A stretch of DNA of 64,000 nt from Apiotrichum sp. Y4204 (taxonomy: Eukaryota > Basidiomycota > Tremellomycetes > Trichosporonales > Trichosporonaceae): positions 173,567 to 237,566 of the forward strand of contig JAMYHL010000064.1 of NCBI GenBank assembly GCA_025531455.1, in the 5' to 3' direction. Each line of letters starts with the position of its first letter. The first letter of the stretch is position 1. The position numbers were made by a program, and so were the translations under genes. The notes beneath the pieces were generated by a model. The model made no database searches. It was not told where the DNA came from and was given only the letters and a program-made list of their open reading frames with translations. Below are positions 36,091 to 47,543 of this stretch, in pieces.

Positions 36091-37818
36091 TAAGCAATGG
36101 TGGTGATGACACTCTGTGACCAGACGACCAGAAGACCCCGGGGAGGGGTTGGGTGCATTGGTGTGGCCGTTAGTGGCTTGTTCCTCGTTCGCCGGGTTTC
36201 TTGGTCTCGCGTGCGTGCAGCGCAGCAGCTAGAGTCAGTCGTGGTCTTGTTGTCGTTGTCGTGTTGTGCATCTCCGTGCAAAGACCCAAACTCTGGTCCA
36301 AAGAGTCTACTCCCCTCCATCTCCGGTCTTCTCCATCTTTCACTTCCACCTCTCCCCCATTCTCATTCTCATTCTCTCGCTCTCGGTATTGCGCGCGGGG
36401 CTCTCGATCGCACCTCCGTCCCGCCCTCCCCCATCTCCCATCCTCTCGGCTCGCCCCCCGCCTCTCGGCCTCGACTTTTTCAACGCGTCCTCGCCGTGCA
36501 CCGGCTCGTCATCCGACTCGTTTGCCGCCCATTGTCCAGCACGCGCGGCACCGTTCCTCGATCTCATCCCCCACACACGTTCCCCGTCTGATCTCCCCAT
36601 CACCATCAGCGGTCACTTCTCTCATCATCATCACGATAGCCATCATCATCACTGACTGTCGCCGCCTCTGTCTCACCACAGGCGATCCCTAGCCCGCGCT
36701 TGCCCTCCGCCCCATCCCCGGCGTCATCGCAATCCCTGCGCTTTTTTCCCCTGTCGCCTCCAGCTCTTCATTCCACGCCCTAGTTTGCCACACACCCTTG
36801 GCCCTCGGCTCTCCCCTCTCTTTCATCTCTCCCCCCTGTGTCCGGACTGCCCGGGCCCTGTCGTGTGCTCGCTCCGTGTTGTCAGAGCGCACAGCAAAAG
36901 CAGGAGGAAAGCGTGTGCCCCCTTGTTATAACACATAACAAACACACACACACCACTAGCCCCCAACTGCCGACTCCTCCACCATCACAACCGCACACCT
37001 CCACTCCCACTGCCCTTGCGCTCTCCCTGACCCGCGTACCCGGTTTCTCCCCGATCAACCACATCTCGCTCACTTCTCGCCCCACTTGTCTTCGTTTTCC
37101 CTCTACCTCACCGGGATCCCACTCGCGACTTGCGTGTAGTGTGTCGCGGCCTTGTAACCTATCGCCCCAGGCCCGCACCGTCTCTCACATCACGCGAGCC
37201 ACCGCGGCCAGCTAACACCCACGTCATGCTCCCCAGACCGTGAGCCCAAGCGACAACCCCTCACGCGTTCGCTCGATCCCCTCACCCTCCACCCTCCCTC
37301 CCTCATTTGGCGGCGACGACGAACGGCGCACTGGGACGCCTGCCGCCGCCGCCGCTCTTTCCACATTCGCAGGCGACGATCCGCGAGTCCGTGCTCATCA
37401 CCGCTCAGACACGTTGAACTTTTTTCTCTACTCCTTCGACTCCATTCTTGTTCATCTTCCCCTCCGCCGTCCACCGTGACTGGTTCATCACTCGCTGGCC
37501 GAGTTTCGTCCTTAACCCTCCCACTGCCCGTCGCTCTTTCAAATAATCAGGTCGCAAGCCTGCGCGCGGCACGACGCCCTCGTTCAACCGATATCGCTTC
37601 GCCAGGTCTGCTCGATCAATCCCCGGTTGAGCAACAGACAGAGACAAACAGACACAGACAGACACGCTCGCGCTGAGACCTCGTCGTGTGACGCGTGCTT
37701 GGATCCCAGAGGAAGATCAACCACTTCGGGAGTGACCGACGCCCAAACACATCTGCATCCCCTCGCTCGCCTCGTTTGCCTGCTGACATTGACGGTGCCT
37801 CGTCGTTGACACGCAGCC
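36091..37818 (+). other. Long pyrimidine-rich 5' leader of the kinase gene
   Basis: About 1.7 kb of CT-rich sequence with many short, low-complexity open frames. An acceptor-like ACACGCAG ends at 37816, two bases before the kinase ATG, with GCTGAC-type branch sequences 20-30 bases upstream. This suggests a spliced leader, as in front of the HMG-box gene. No strong unique donor could be chosen. Confidence 0.4.
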
Positions 37819-40800
37819 ATGGCACACCCCGCGATACCCGCGATCACACCCTCACCAGAGCGCGATCATCTTCCACTTCACTATCCTCCCATGGGCATGT
37901 CGCAGTTTGTCTCGCAGGCGTCCATACACCCGCCACCCGCAATGCTTCATCACATTGTCACCTCCAGTGTCATTGGGTCAAACACCCCAACACCAACAAG
38001 CGCGGCAACGCCAGTATACTCGGACTCGCCACAGCACATGGACTTTCACTCTCCGGCATCCACGAGCTACCTCCCCACTCCCCCGCTTGTTCCCTCACAC
38101 TCCCACCCTGCCCTTCTTCCAGGACATTCGGTCGGCCCGGCCAGTGTTCATTGTCCGTCACTGGTACCGTCGCCTGTACGGATAGACGAGCTCTCGTTGT
38201 CACCACGGCAAACAAGTGATCCTTCCTTCTCCTCACGACAGCAAAGTGACTCCTTCCCGGCACCGCGCCGAGCCAGCGACGAGTGCAGATTACAGGACAC
38301 TGGTCTCTTTACCGATCCCCCAAGAAGGGGAAGTGAACCCCTCATGACAATTGCTCCTAACGACGGCCGGATAGGCATCGAAGATCCTTGTAGGTAGCAA
38401 CGGCGGCGGCAAGACTAACAAGCCCAGGCGCCGAGCGGTCATATACGGAACTAAAGGTTCTCGGCGACGGATCATTCGGAACCGTCTGGCTCTGCGACTG
38501 GCATTCTCCTGTCAAGCCCGATGTGATGCTGTCCGCGATGCAATGCGGAGCAGGCGCACGACCGGAATGGGCGGGGAAACGTCTGGTCGCGCTCAAGCGA
38601 ATGAAGCGCGTATTCGAAGGCGGCTGGAAGCAGGCCCGTGAACTCGGCGAGCTGCAGGTACGTGCAATCAAAAAAGCCACTTAATGTCTCACTGTCTCAC
38701 CACCACAGTCCCTGCGACGAATCCCGCCTCATCCTGCAGTCATCCCGTTGTATGACGCCTTCATCTCACCACGGTCTCGCGAACTGTATTTCGCCTTCGA
38801 GTGCATGGAGGGCAATCTTTACCAGCTCACGAAATCACGAAAGGGACGTCCACTCGCCGCCGGACTGATCGCAAGCTGTTTTCACCAAATCGTTGGTGGC
38901 CTGTACCACATTCACAACCATGGCTACTTTCATCGCGACATGAAGCCTGAGAATCTGCTGGTCACGACCACCGGGCTGTGCGACTATCTCTCATCATCAG
39001 CACTCAACGAGATCAACCGTCGTCGAGCAGCTGGCATAACGGACGAGGTTGCATTGACCACCGAGCACATCCAAAAGGACGTTCAGGTTATTGTAAAGCT
39101 CGCCGATTTTGGACTCGCCCGTGCCATAAACTCCGAACCGCCATATACAGAGTACGTGTCAACACGATGGTACCGCGCTCCCGAGGTGCTTCTTCGCGCA
39201 CCAGAGTACGGTGCACCGGTGGACATGTGGGCTCTGGGGACTATTCTGGCAGAGATGGTCAACCTCAAGCCCATATTCCCCGGTGTGAGCGAAATCGATC
39301 AGGTATATCGTATTTGCGACACCCTCGGCGACCCCAGTGACTATGGCTTTGATGAGCGGGGGCGAACTATTGGTGGCGGACGATGGAACACGGGCGTCAA
39401 GCTCGCTAAGAACGTGGGCTTCAGTTTCCCGAAGCGCAAGCCTGTTGTCTTCCGGAACTTGTTTCCAAAGGATACGCCTGAGTCGCTCGTCGACTGTATA
39501 TCAGGATTGTTGCGCTACAACCCCAGACATCGACTCAACTCTCAGCACTGTATGGACCACCCGTACTTTCACGAGACTTTGCCGCATCTCCAGCATGTCC
39601 CGCCCCTCCCTCTCATTCCCTTCTCCCAAGGACAACCTCGTTCTATCGCCGCCCCGGCGGCGTCGAGGAATCCGACGCCCCCACAGATGGTTCCTCAGCA
39701 TCGCGAAGTTCAGGTCCCTCGCCCACCACCAACGGTCGAGATCCAGACTCCAGAGCACCTTCCAGTCTCGCAGCCACCGTCGCAGCACCAGATGATGTAC
39801 GGGCGTCCCCAGATGCTTCGCGGAGACTCTGGACCGTACGGTGCATCCGCACTTGTCAGCCAGCTCCGGGCGCTCGACCTGCCTACCGACGATCTTGCAA
39901 GCTACGGACACCGCGACCCGTCAGAGGAACCGACATTCGACAGTCCGCGCCCTGTGGATTCCCCTGCCTACCAGGAATCCAACCATTCTTCGAATCATGG
40001 GTCACACGGCTACGCCCACCCTGCAATGGGCAGCAACCCTCAGCTGCTCACTCAGCATGTTCGGGCGACCAACCCGCAGGTTGCGGCATATGTGCAGCAG
40101 CAGCAGCAGCAAGCGTACGAACTTCAGGCAAGGCGGCAGGTCACGCAGTCTACGCCAGCATTAGCGTCGAACGTGGATCACGCTCCGCGTCTTACTTCAC
40201 ACTCGGCCATGACGCTTCCCAGCTCCGCCCAAGCGCAGCACTCGATGTCACATCAGCTCCACTCTTCTGGCCCGTCTCCGTCTGCCTCCCCCGGACCCAG
40301 CAAGATGGCTGGCCTGGTTCAGGGGAAGAAGAAGAAGTGGGGCCTCAGCTCGGTGTTTGGTGGAGGCGACAAGCACCCCGACTCACCATCACTTCCTGTC
40401 GTCGACGAGCAGAGCTACCCGCCATCCAGTTCTGGCATCAAGCGGACTCAGTCTGGTCAATATGCTGATGAGCGCCTGTCGGCAGCGTCCTCCTTGGATC
40501 CGAAACTGGCCAAGAAGCTGGCGGAGAAGGAGAAGCGGGAGCTGCAGAAGGCCAAGCGCGATGCCGCCGACCGCGCGCAGAAGGAGCGAGCCCGCGCAGT
40601 TCTCCAGAAGCGCCAGCAACTGCAGACGGGTCACAGTCGTGTCGACATCGAATACGGATTGGATATGAGCGCGGGAGCGCCGGGTAGTCAATACGCGAAG
40701 TCGGGCTCACTGTATGGGCAGGTGCCTTCCTCTTCGTCGCTCTCGATTAATCAAGTTCCTTCCGATAACCCACAGATCTTGCACCCATATGGGCACGAGG

Positions 40801-41486
40801 CGTACGAAGGCGGACGCAACAAGGCGCGCAAGAAGACGGAAGACGACGACCACAGTAGCATTGGTCGCGCCTCCTCCAACAGCCGCAGCATGCTGTCAAT
40901 CAACACAATGGACAGCGACCCAGGACCACGCCGCCATGATCCCATGATACCCAGCAGCCGCCGCACATCGACCAACGCCACGTATGGCCAAGGCCGCGTC
41001 GGCCGTTCAGCATCATCCCTTGTGAACCATTCCACGGCGTCCCTCGAGTCACAACTTGCGACTCAGCTTGCCCGCCACGCTACTGTCCAATCTGCCTCCG
41101 ACTCGTCGCTCTCGCTGGGTCGGCGCTCGGGACGTGCCATGGCGTCACAACTGCAGCAGTCACCGCACTTCGATCCTCAAGCCATGCGTAGCCCTGAGCA
41201 CGCCTCCGTCGGCCCGTATGGACACTCTTCCGGCGTCCCAAGGGGCTCGCGCCGTTCCAGCAGCAAGCTTCCTAGCATTGACGATTGGCCAGAACCTTCC
41301 CAACTTCCCCAAGTCTACGACGAGATCAACCCCATGTTCCGCGTGCCGCAGCAGAGGCAACCTCAGCACCCTAGCCAGCAGACCCCCATCGCCGACCAAC
41401 AAACGACATTGCCACCCTTCGCTGCCATTGCGCGCGTCGCCGACTCGCGCCGAGGCGCACCCGGTACCCATTTCCAGAATCATTGA
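37819..41486 (+). CDS. CRK1: Ime2/Crk1-type (RCK/MAK) protein kinase
   Basis: Three exons: 37819-38389, 38428-38657 and 38709-41486, giving 1192 residues. The introns are 38 and 51 bp, both in phase. Residues 1 to about 195 are Ser/Pro-rich and disordered. The kinase domain has GDGSFG near 204, VALKRMKR, HRDMKPEN at about 342-349, DFG at about 400-402, a TEY activation motif at about 414-416 and RAPEVLL. The TxY motif and the insertion of about 40 residues between PENLLV and VKLADFG fit the Ime2/Crk1 group of CMGC kinases, which control meiosis, mating and morphogenesis in fungi. The C-terminal half is Ser/Gln/Pro-rich, with a charged coiled-coil at about 865-905. The symbol is by family; a different RCK paralogue is possible. 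A long pyrimidine-rich leader precedes the gene. Confidence 0.88.
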
Positions 41487-43449
41487 TTTGACACGGCTAC
41501 TACCACCACCACGTAACCCGGCTTGCACAAATCCGGCTGCCATAAAATTCCACACGCCGCATTCCCCCGCCGCATTCCCCCAACCCATCCCTTCGCAATT
41601 CACAACCAGGAGCATTGCTAGCATTGCTCTCATGTTACATCCTCATAATTCTCCACACAATCATTGCACTGGTCTCTCCCCGTCATTCATGTTTCGCGCC
41701 GGCTAGCTCCAGGACTCTCGGAGCCTAGCCCCCACTTCTCCATACCGAGATGCCATCATACTGCATGTGAATTTAGGTCATACCCTGTCCCTGGATGACA
41801 ATGGCACCAACTTTGGTGGCGACCTTGGCCTGTACCAGTGTCATACCGGTATGCCGTAATGCCTAGCGTGCGATCGAGCGCTGCTGGCAGGCAGTGTCCC
41901 CAAATCCCCAGCACCCCTGGTCGGACGACCGATGACGGTTCCAGATCTGGCGGATGTGACTAACCCCTCCACTATCCCTGCACCCCGTTCCAAAGCGAGA
42001 CTAGCCTTGCCGCTGTTACGGCTCTGGGCCGCGGCGTCATAGTCTGGAACGAGTAATGTCATCGCGCATGGCCGTCGCTAGTTGGTATGGGCCTCATACT
42101 GGGTACCAACCACACCCACACCCTCCCCCGATGCCCCAAAACAAGGCCTCGCCGCAGTGACGGAACCCGCAATAGACAACACAATCCTTGCATAACCGCC
42201 ACACCGCACACACTACTGACACAGTCGCGTGGCTGGGAATAGATTACATGGATTACATGATTCCAATCGACACGATATCCGGGGATGCACAGTGCTGTAA
42301 ACTGTATGTAAGCGTGATCGCGGGGCACGCGGTGTGGTGGCCATCTCATGCATGGTGTAATGTGCACGAACTTGAACCTCGAAGCTCGAGGGAGGCGCGA
42401 GGCGCTGATTCACTGATCACTGATAACGGAGCGTCAGATGTCCCAGTCCTCGCGCCGACGATCTGATGGGGTTGGGCGGATCACGGATCACGGACGATGA
42501 ACGAGGCAGTCGATCAAACGGCCACTACCGGACCGTTTACACACTTGTTGATCTCACCGGCGATCAGCGACGCATCGCGCGAGCTCGCTACCCCGACGAT
42601 CCTGGCATCCATCCCCGAGAAGCGCTCGATCTGTCGCTCTGTGGTTTTCCCCGGCGCCACATGAATCCCCACGGGCCACGGGCCACGGGACATGGGCCAC
42701 GGACCGCTCGCCGCCGTTCGTGCGTCGTCTGAACTACCCCGGACACCCGGGCTGACGATCTGTATATCTGTATATGACGATCTGGCGATCTGTACATCAC
42801 ACCCGATGGTCTTTATCGGGGCGGTGTCGCTTTCTTCTAGCTATGACCCGTATGGTCTGCTCCATGGATCTACGACGACCAGATTGCTTCTTGCGGTTCG
42901 TTGGATCACCGCTGCCGCGCTGATTAGTGATTCGGCGATCTGATGCGGTCAGACGTGATCAGTGAAGTGCGCGCGTGTTCGCTTCGCGTGTGCATGTCCG
43001 TTTGCATCTAACGCGCCCCCCAAGCGCTTGCAAAGCATCAGGATGCAGGATGCACTCAAAGTTGGTTGAAGCCGTTTTTGTACTCTTGTTGTACTTGATG
43101 ATGTTCGGCAATTGCCGGTTCTTGGAAGCTCGGAAGTGTTCGACGCCCTTCCCCAGCTTCCCCGCAGCTGGCGGCCACGTTTATATCACGTGACCTTTTC
43201 CCACGGGATTGGCGCCCAACTCCGAAGGGTCCGAGCTTGCGGGCGGGGCCATTGCGTCATTCTCATAGTGCCGAGTCCGACATCCCCAACAACACCCGCA
43301 ACGTGCAGCGCACAGCGCACTGCCATGGGCCGCCAGCGCGCCGCCGGCGTCGTGCTTGTCCTCTTATACCGCCGTTCCCATCACTTCTCATCCGTCCACT
43401 CTCCCAACCCCCGAAACAAATCCACCCACAAAACTCTTTGTCACTCACA
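41487..43449. other. Intergenic region, kinase to dienelactone hydrolase
   Basis: No gene is supported. GATC/GATCTG-rich short repeats lie at 42470-42500 and 42755-42800. A weak TTATAC sits at about 43364, some 85 bp before the next start codon. Confidence 0.45.
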
Positions 43450-44315
43450 ATGTCCGAGCAGACCTCCGTCAAGCAGTGCTGTGCCTCCGGCCACATTCAC
43501 CAGGGCACGCCCAAGGGCGAGACCGTGACGATCCATGGCCTCGAGACGTACGTGACGGGCGCGAAGGCGTCCCCGTCGACGCCGACCATCATCTTCATCC
43601 CCGACATTTTTGGCGTGTACCCGAACGCCAAGCTGCTTGCGGACACGTGGGCCGAGCTCGGCAACTGGCGCGTCGTCATTCCGGATGTGTTCCAGCGCGA
43701 CCCCGTGAGCCTCGAGCACCTCAAGACTATTGTCCCCAACACCCGCGACATGGCCAAGCGCAGCAAGGACAAGGAGGACGCCGACCAGTCCAAGACGATG
43801 GAGATTCTCGGCCCATGGCTCGAGAAGCACTCCGAGGCCAACGTCCGCCCCAACATTGAGAAGTTTGTCAAGGGCGTCAAGGCTGAGAGGTGCGTGGGAA
43901 GTTGGTGTGATCTGTGCTGATTCCAAGCTCCAAGACTGCCGCTGTCGGATTCTGCTGGGGAGGCAGGTACGCTGTGATTCTCGGCTCGGACGCGGTGCCC
44001 GCCGATGTGCGCGTCGACGCCGTGGTCGCCAACCACCCGTCGTTCCTCTCCGAGAAGGATGTTGCGGCCGTCAAGAACGTCCCTGTCGCCATCTTCTGGG
44101 GCGACAAGGACGCGATGCTCCCCGCCGACCAGCTCGACGCCTACGAGTCGACCCTCACCAAGGCCCTCGGCAAGGATAAGGTCCTCGTCGAGCGCTACGC
44201 TAACGCCGTGCACGGGTTCACCATCCGCGGCGACGACATGAACGACAAGGAGAAGAAGGACAAGGAGGACGCCGCTGCCAAGGGCGTCGAGTTTGTCAAG
44301 AAGGCGTTTGCGTAA
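43450..44315 (+). CDS. Dienelactone hydrolase family protein
   Basis: Two exons, 43450-43889 and 43928-44315, with a 38-bp intron in phase, giving 275 residues. It has an alpha/beta-hydrolase fold with the Cys-Asp-His triad of dienelactone hydrolases: Cys156 in GFCWGG, Asp206 or Asp208 in WGDKDAM, and His242 in AVHGF. The N-terminus CCASGHIHQGTPKG is typical of fungal AIM2-like members. No signal peptide is seen, so it should be cytosolic. Bacterial relatives open dienelactones from aromatic-ring cleavage; for the fungal group the substrate is not established. The Asp/Lys-rich DMNDKEKKDKED stretch near the C-terminus is common in the family. No aromatic-degradation genes are adjacent, so a pathway role cannot be read from context. 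Confidence 0.9.
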
Positions 44316-44881
44316 GCGTGCTGTGTAGTGAGATGCCAAAGAATGTGTGAAGTCTACCTGAGCGTGATTGGGGCGGTGGTTATCCAAGGCAGTATTGAGA
44401 GCAACATTAGGACTGGAATAGAACCAGTAGACCGACCTGAGAATACGCATACCCCGGCTCCAGTAGCTTTGCCTCCAATCAGACTACGGAAGCCAGCCTC
44501 TCCGTTCATTAATGAGTGGTTGCTGTGGGACTCAGGGCGTCGTATATGATTCCAGGATGCGGGCAAGATGGACAAGCGCACGACATGTCCAGCCGCCGGG
44601 TAGTAGATGTCTGCGTCGTACTTGTGTGGGGTTCAAGCCACCTAATGGCAGCTGTCCGTGTTATCCAAATGGTGGTTGGTCGCGTTGAGCCCAGGCCATC
44701 GGCTTTGCCCAATTGTGGCGGAGGACTGTACGTGCACCGCTCTGCCAAGATGTGAACTGGAAATCTGGATGCTGCGTATTCCTGAGAAATACCGTTGCAT
44801 GTGGACCCATGCTCGAGACCTCCATCAAATGAGGTTGAAGGTATGCAGATCGGTGTGCGTAGGTGCATTGCATGATCTGAG

Positions 44882-44931
44882 GCATTGGGCATTGGGTATT
44901 GGGCGTTGGGCGTTGGGCGTTGGACATTGAG
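44882..44931. repeat. 7-bp repeat containing a CCAAT-box array
   Basis: Seven units of the form GCATTGG, GTATTGG or GCGTTGG in a row. The first three contain ATTGG, the reverse complement of CCAAT, the core site of the HAP/NF-Y complex. It lies about 190 bp upstream of the lipase TATA box. Confidence 0.7.
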
Positions 44932-45115
44932 GCTCAGAGCGCAGAACGGGCGCGGCGCGTCGAGTGGTCGTTGCGGTGCAGCTTTTGGTGGCGTTTCATG
45001 TTTGAGGTTTTTTATGGCCCATGTCACCGCTTCATCCACCGCCTCTCTTCCACTCGTCTTCACAAGTCACACCTTGCTTCCATCTGCATGCGGAACTGAA
45101 CCCCTTCGCCGAAGA

Positions 45116-45122
45116 TATAAGG
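45116..45122 (+). promoter_or_regulatory. Candidate TATA box of the lipase gene
   Basis: TATAAGG lies 157 bp upstream of the lipase ATG. It is the only good TATA element in the lipase upstream region. Confidence 0.45.
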
Positions 45123-45272
45123 AGCCAAGGAGATCGGTTTTCCGGCACTTTATCATCTACATACACCCACAAACAAGCAACGCGGCTGCTATACAGCTCG
45201 AAGCTGGAGGACCGTAGCTCCCACTTACCCTCCCACTCACCCTCTGCCCTCTGACTCATCCATCCCTCTCCA

Positions 45273-46631
45273 ATGAAGACCACCCTTCTCGCCACGCTAG
45301 CCACGACGCTCGGCTCACTACTCACCAACGCCGCCCCGGCCGCAACCGAGGCGACATATCCTGTTCTGAGCGTCCGCGGCCCAATCCGCGAAGACACGTT
45401 TGACCGGTTCAACTCACTGCCGTGGTTCCTCTCCACGGAGTATGGCGGGCCAAAGGAAGGCATGATCAACAGCGACCAGCGGTTTGCTGTCGAGCTGTAT
45501 GGCGAGCGCAACACGACAAAGTGCCAAACCAAGTTTTTCAGGATGCTCGAGCTTACGATGAGGAAACACGTCCCGGGGCCTAAGAAGGGGAAGAAGGAGA
45601 AGGAGAAGGAGAAGCGGGACGGCGAGAGTGAAAGGAAGGACGGTGCGGACGAGGAAGACACGGACGACGAGGATGACGAGGACGATGAGTACGATGAGGA
45701 TGACGAGGACGATGAGGCCGACGAGGACGACAAGAGCGACAAGGACCCTCAGATGACTCATGGCAAGACGCGTAACCTCACCCAAGTCGAGTTCGACGCG
45801 TGGAAGACGCCCGCGCACTTTGCCGCCGTGTCGTACTGCACGCCCGAGAACGTCAAGGCGTGGTCGTGCGGCTCGCACTGCGAGGCGCTCGGCGGCGTCA
45901 AGGTCGTGGCGTACGGCGGCGGCGGGAAGGATAACAAGACGCCGTTCTGGTACGTTGCGCTGCAGGACGGCAAGGCGTACGTCTTGGTGCAGGGCACGAC
46001 CAAGAAGTTTGGCTCGATCATGAACGACCTCGAGATTGTGCACGTCGACGCGCGGGAAACCTACTTTCCGGAAATTGGCAAGGCGCAGGTCCACGATGGC
46101 TTTTACGGCGGGTTTACACGGATGGGGCGCAAAATCGCCATTGCGCTCGACCAGGTGATCAAGAAGGAGCGTATCAAGGAGGTGGTCGTCATCGGCCACT
46201 CACAGGGGGCGGGAGTGGCGCAGATTCTCGCTGTTGGCCTGCACAATTTCCTCCCCCGCGTAAAAGTCCATGCGCAGGTGTTTGCGCCGCCGCGCGTCGG
46301 CGACCCCGACTGGGCAAACTATGTCGACGGCAAGATGGGCCTCAGATCGCAGTACATGGTTGCCGAGCGGGATCCCGTGCCGCACATTCCGCGCCCCGAG
46401 ACGCTCGGGATGGAATACCGCCACAGCAGCAACGAGATCTGGATCCCCGACGTGAATGGCACCCAGGCAATTTTCTGCTCGGGCCAGGAAAACGCCAAAT
46501 GCTCCAACCAGCTGTACTTTGACTCTGCGCTCAAAACCACTAAGGCGGTCATTGACTGGCGGAGGAAGAAGATTACCACTCACCGCGGCCCGTTCAACGG
46601 CGTGTACGTCAAGTGCGACAAGGGAAAATAA
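45273..46631 (+). CDS. Secreted class-3 (fungal) lipase
   Basis: A single-exon gene of 452 residues. Residues 1 to about 20 form a signal peptide ending near LTNAAPA, so the product should be secreted. The Lipase_3 alpha/beta-hydrolase core has the nucleophile Ser310 in GHSQGAG, an Asp in ERDPVPHIP and a His in YRHSSNEIW, matching the Ser-Asp-His triad of enzymes that cleave acylglycerols. QVFAPPRVGDPDWANYV is also typical. Between about residues 100 and 165 is an unusual block rich in Lys/Glu and then Asp/Glu, absent from ordinary members, placed before the catalytic core. Cysteines at both ends could form disulphides. Upstream are a TATA box and a CCAAT repeat. The substrate range (lipase versus feruloyl esterase) cannot be fixed from sequence. 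Confidence 0.9.
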   Translation: MKTTLLATLATTLGSLLTNAAPAATEATYPVLSVRGPIREDTFDRFNSLPWFLSTEYGGPKEGMINSDQRFAVELYGERNTTKCQTKFFRMLELTMRKHVPGPKKGKKEKEKEKRDGESERKDGADEEDTDDEDDEDDEYDEDDEDDEADEDDKSDKDPQMTHGKTRNLTQVEFDAWKTPAHFAAVSYCTPENVKAWSCGSHCEALGGVKVVAYGGGGKDNKTPFWYVALQDGKAYVLVQGTTKKFGSIMNDLEIVHVDARETYFPEIGKAQVHDGFYGGFTRMGRKIAIALDQVIKKERIKEVVVIGHSQGAGVAQILAVGLHNFLPRVKVHAQVFAPPRVGDPDWANYVDGKMGLRSQYMVAERDPVPHIPRPETLGMEYRHSSNEIWIPDVNGTQAIFCSGQENAKCSNQLYFDSALKTTKAVIDWRRKKITTHRGPFNGVYVKCDKGK

Positions 46632-47543
46632 CTGGAAGAGTTTGGGAGCTGAGACCGGAGGGATAGACCTGATGACTGCATGACATGACGACCCAATAGA
46701 TTACTTAGAGCTCTAGATTTTTTGTACCACCAGTGTCTGCTATCACCAGAGTGTATGATGAATACGGCAACGCTACAGGCCTAGACAGTAAAGCGCAAGG
46801 CAAAACTACAGTTCTACGGGCAGAAGACTGCGGCAACAGCCGACCAGTTGTGCCGGGCACATTTTCCGACAAACGACCTTGAATAGCTAGGATCCCAGCA
46901 CTTGTCGTCATGGCCGCCGCCCAACCGTTGACAAACACCGACGAGGGCCACAATTCCCAAGATCCGTCGGACTCGAAAATCGGAGCCTCGATTCGGGGTC
47001 GTCATGCCCATGGAGCGAGATCCGCCTAGGCCGCACCATGTCGCACTAGTCTCACTATATCGAAAATGGAAATGGGTCAATAGAGATGTGCCGGTCATGG
47101 TCGCATGGTGCCACATCCTGTGCCAGCTGTGTCAATGGAAGGGCACCGTCTCGGTCAGACAGTCAATGGTCAAACATGGTGTCCATTCATTGCGCAATGC
47201 GCACCACTGCTTACAACCTGCACGTGCTGTTGGGCGACACGTTTCCCGGCATGTTCGGTCATCAGCAGGCAGCTTGGGCTTGGCGCAGCTAACTGCGGCA
47301 TGTAGAACGCAGGCAGTGTCTGCAGGGTCTGGTGGTGGGATAGTATCAGGCTAATATTGCTCCGGAAAAACTTATTTAGCCTAAGCCCCCTACAACGTCC
47401 AAAGAATGAAAGGCCCAAGAGTACCAACCCGCCCCCACTTCAGACACCTGACAACATCCAACCTACTTAAGCCGTGTGCGGGAGGACGGGATGGCCTCTC
47501 CCTTCTGTGTCCCAGTTCTACGACTTTCGATGAGTACCTCAAC
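46632..47543. other. Intergenic region, lipase to ATPase
   Basis: No gene is supported in these 912 bp. It should contain the lipase 3' end and the ATPase promoter. An in-frame upstream ATG at 47406 would lengthen the ATPase by 46 residues without family-like sequence. Confidence 0.5.

Larger units (their letters stand above)
44316..45272. other. Lipase upstream region
   Basis: A 957-bp spacer. It carries the 3' end of the hydrolase transcript, a 7-bp repeat containing three ATTGG (reverse CCAAT) units at 44882-44931 and a TATAA at 45116-45120. No gene is supported. Confidence 0.5.

Noticed and set aside
43497..44450. Minus-strand frame (317 codons) opposite the dienelactone hydrolase
   Set aside because: It crosses the hydrolase intron and both exons as a shadow frame and has no family features.
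45414..46199. Minus-strand frame (261 codons) opposite the lipase
   Set aside because: The hydrophobic Leu/Val run is the reverse of the lipase Asp/Glu block; there is no independent evidence of a gene.
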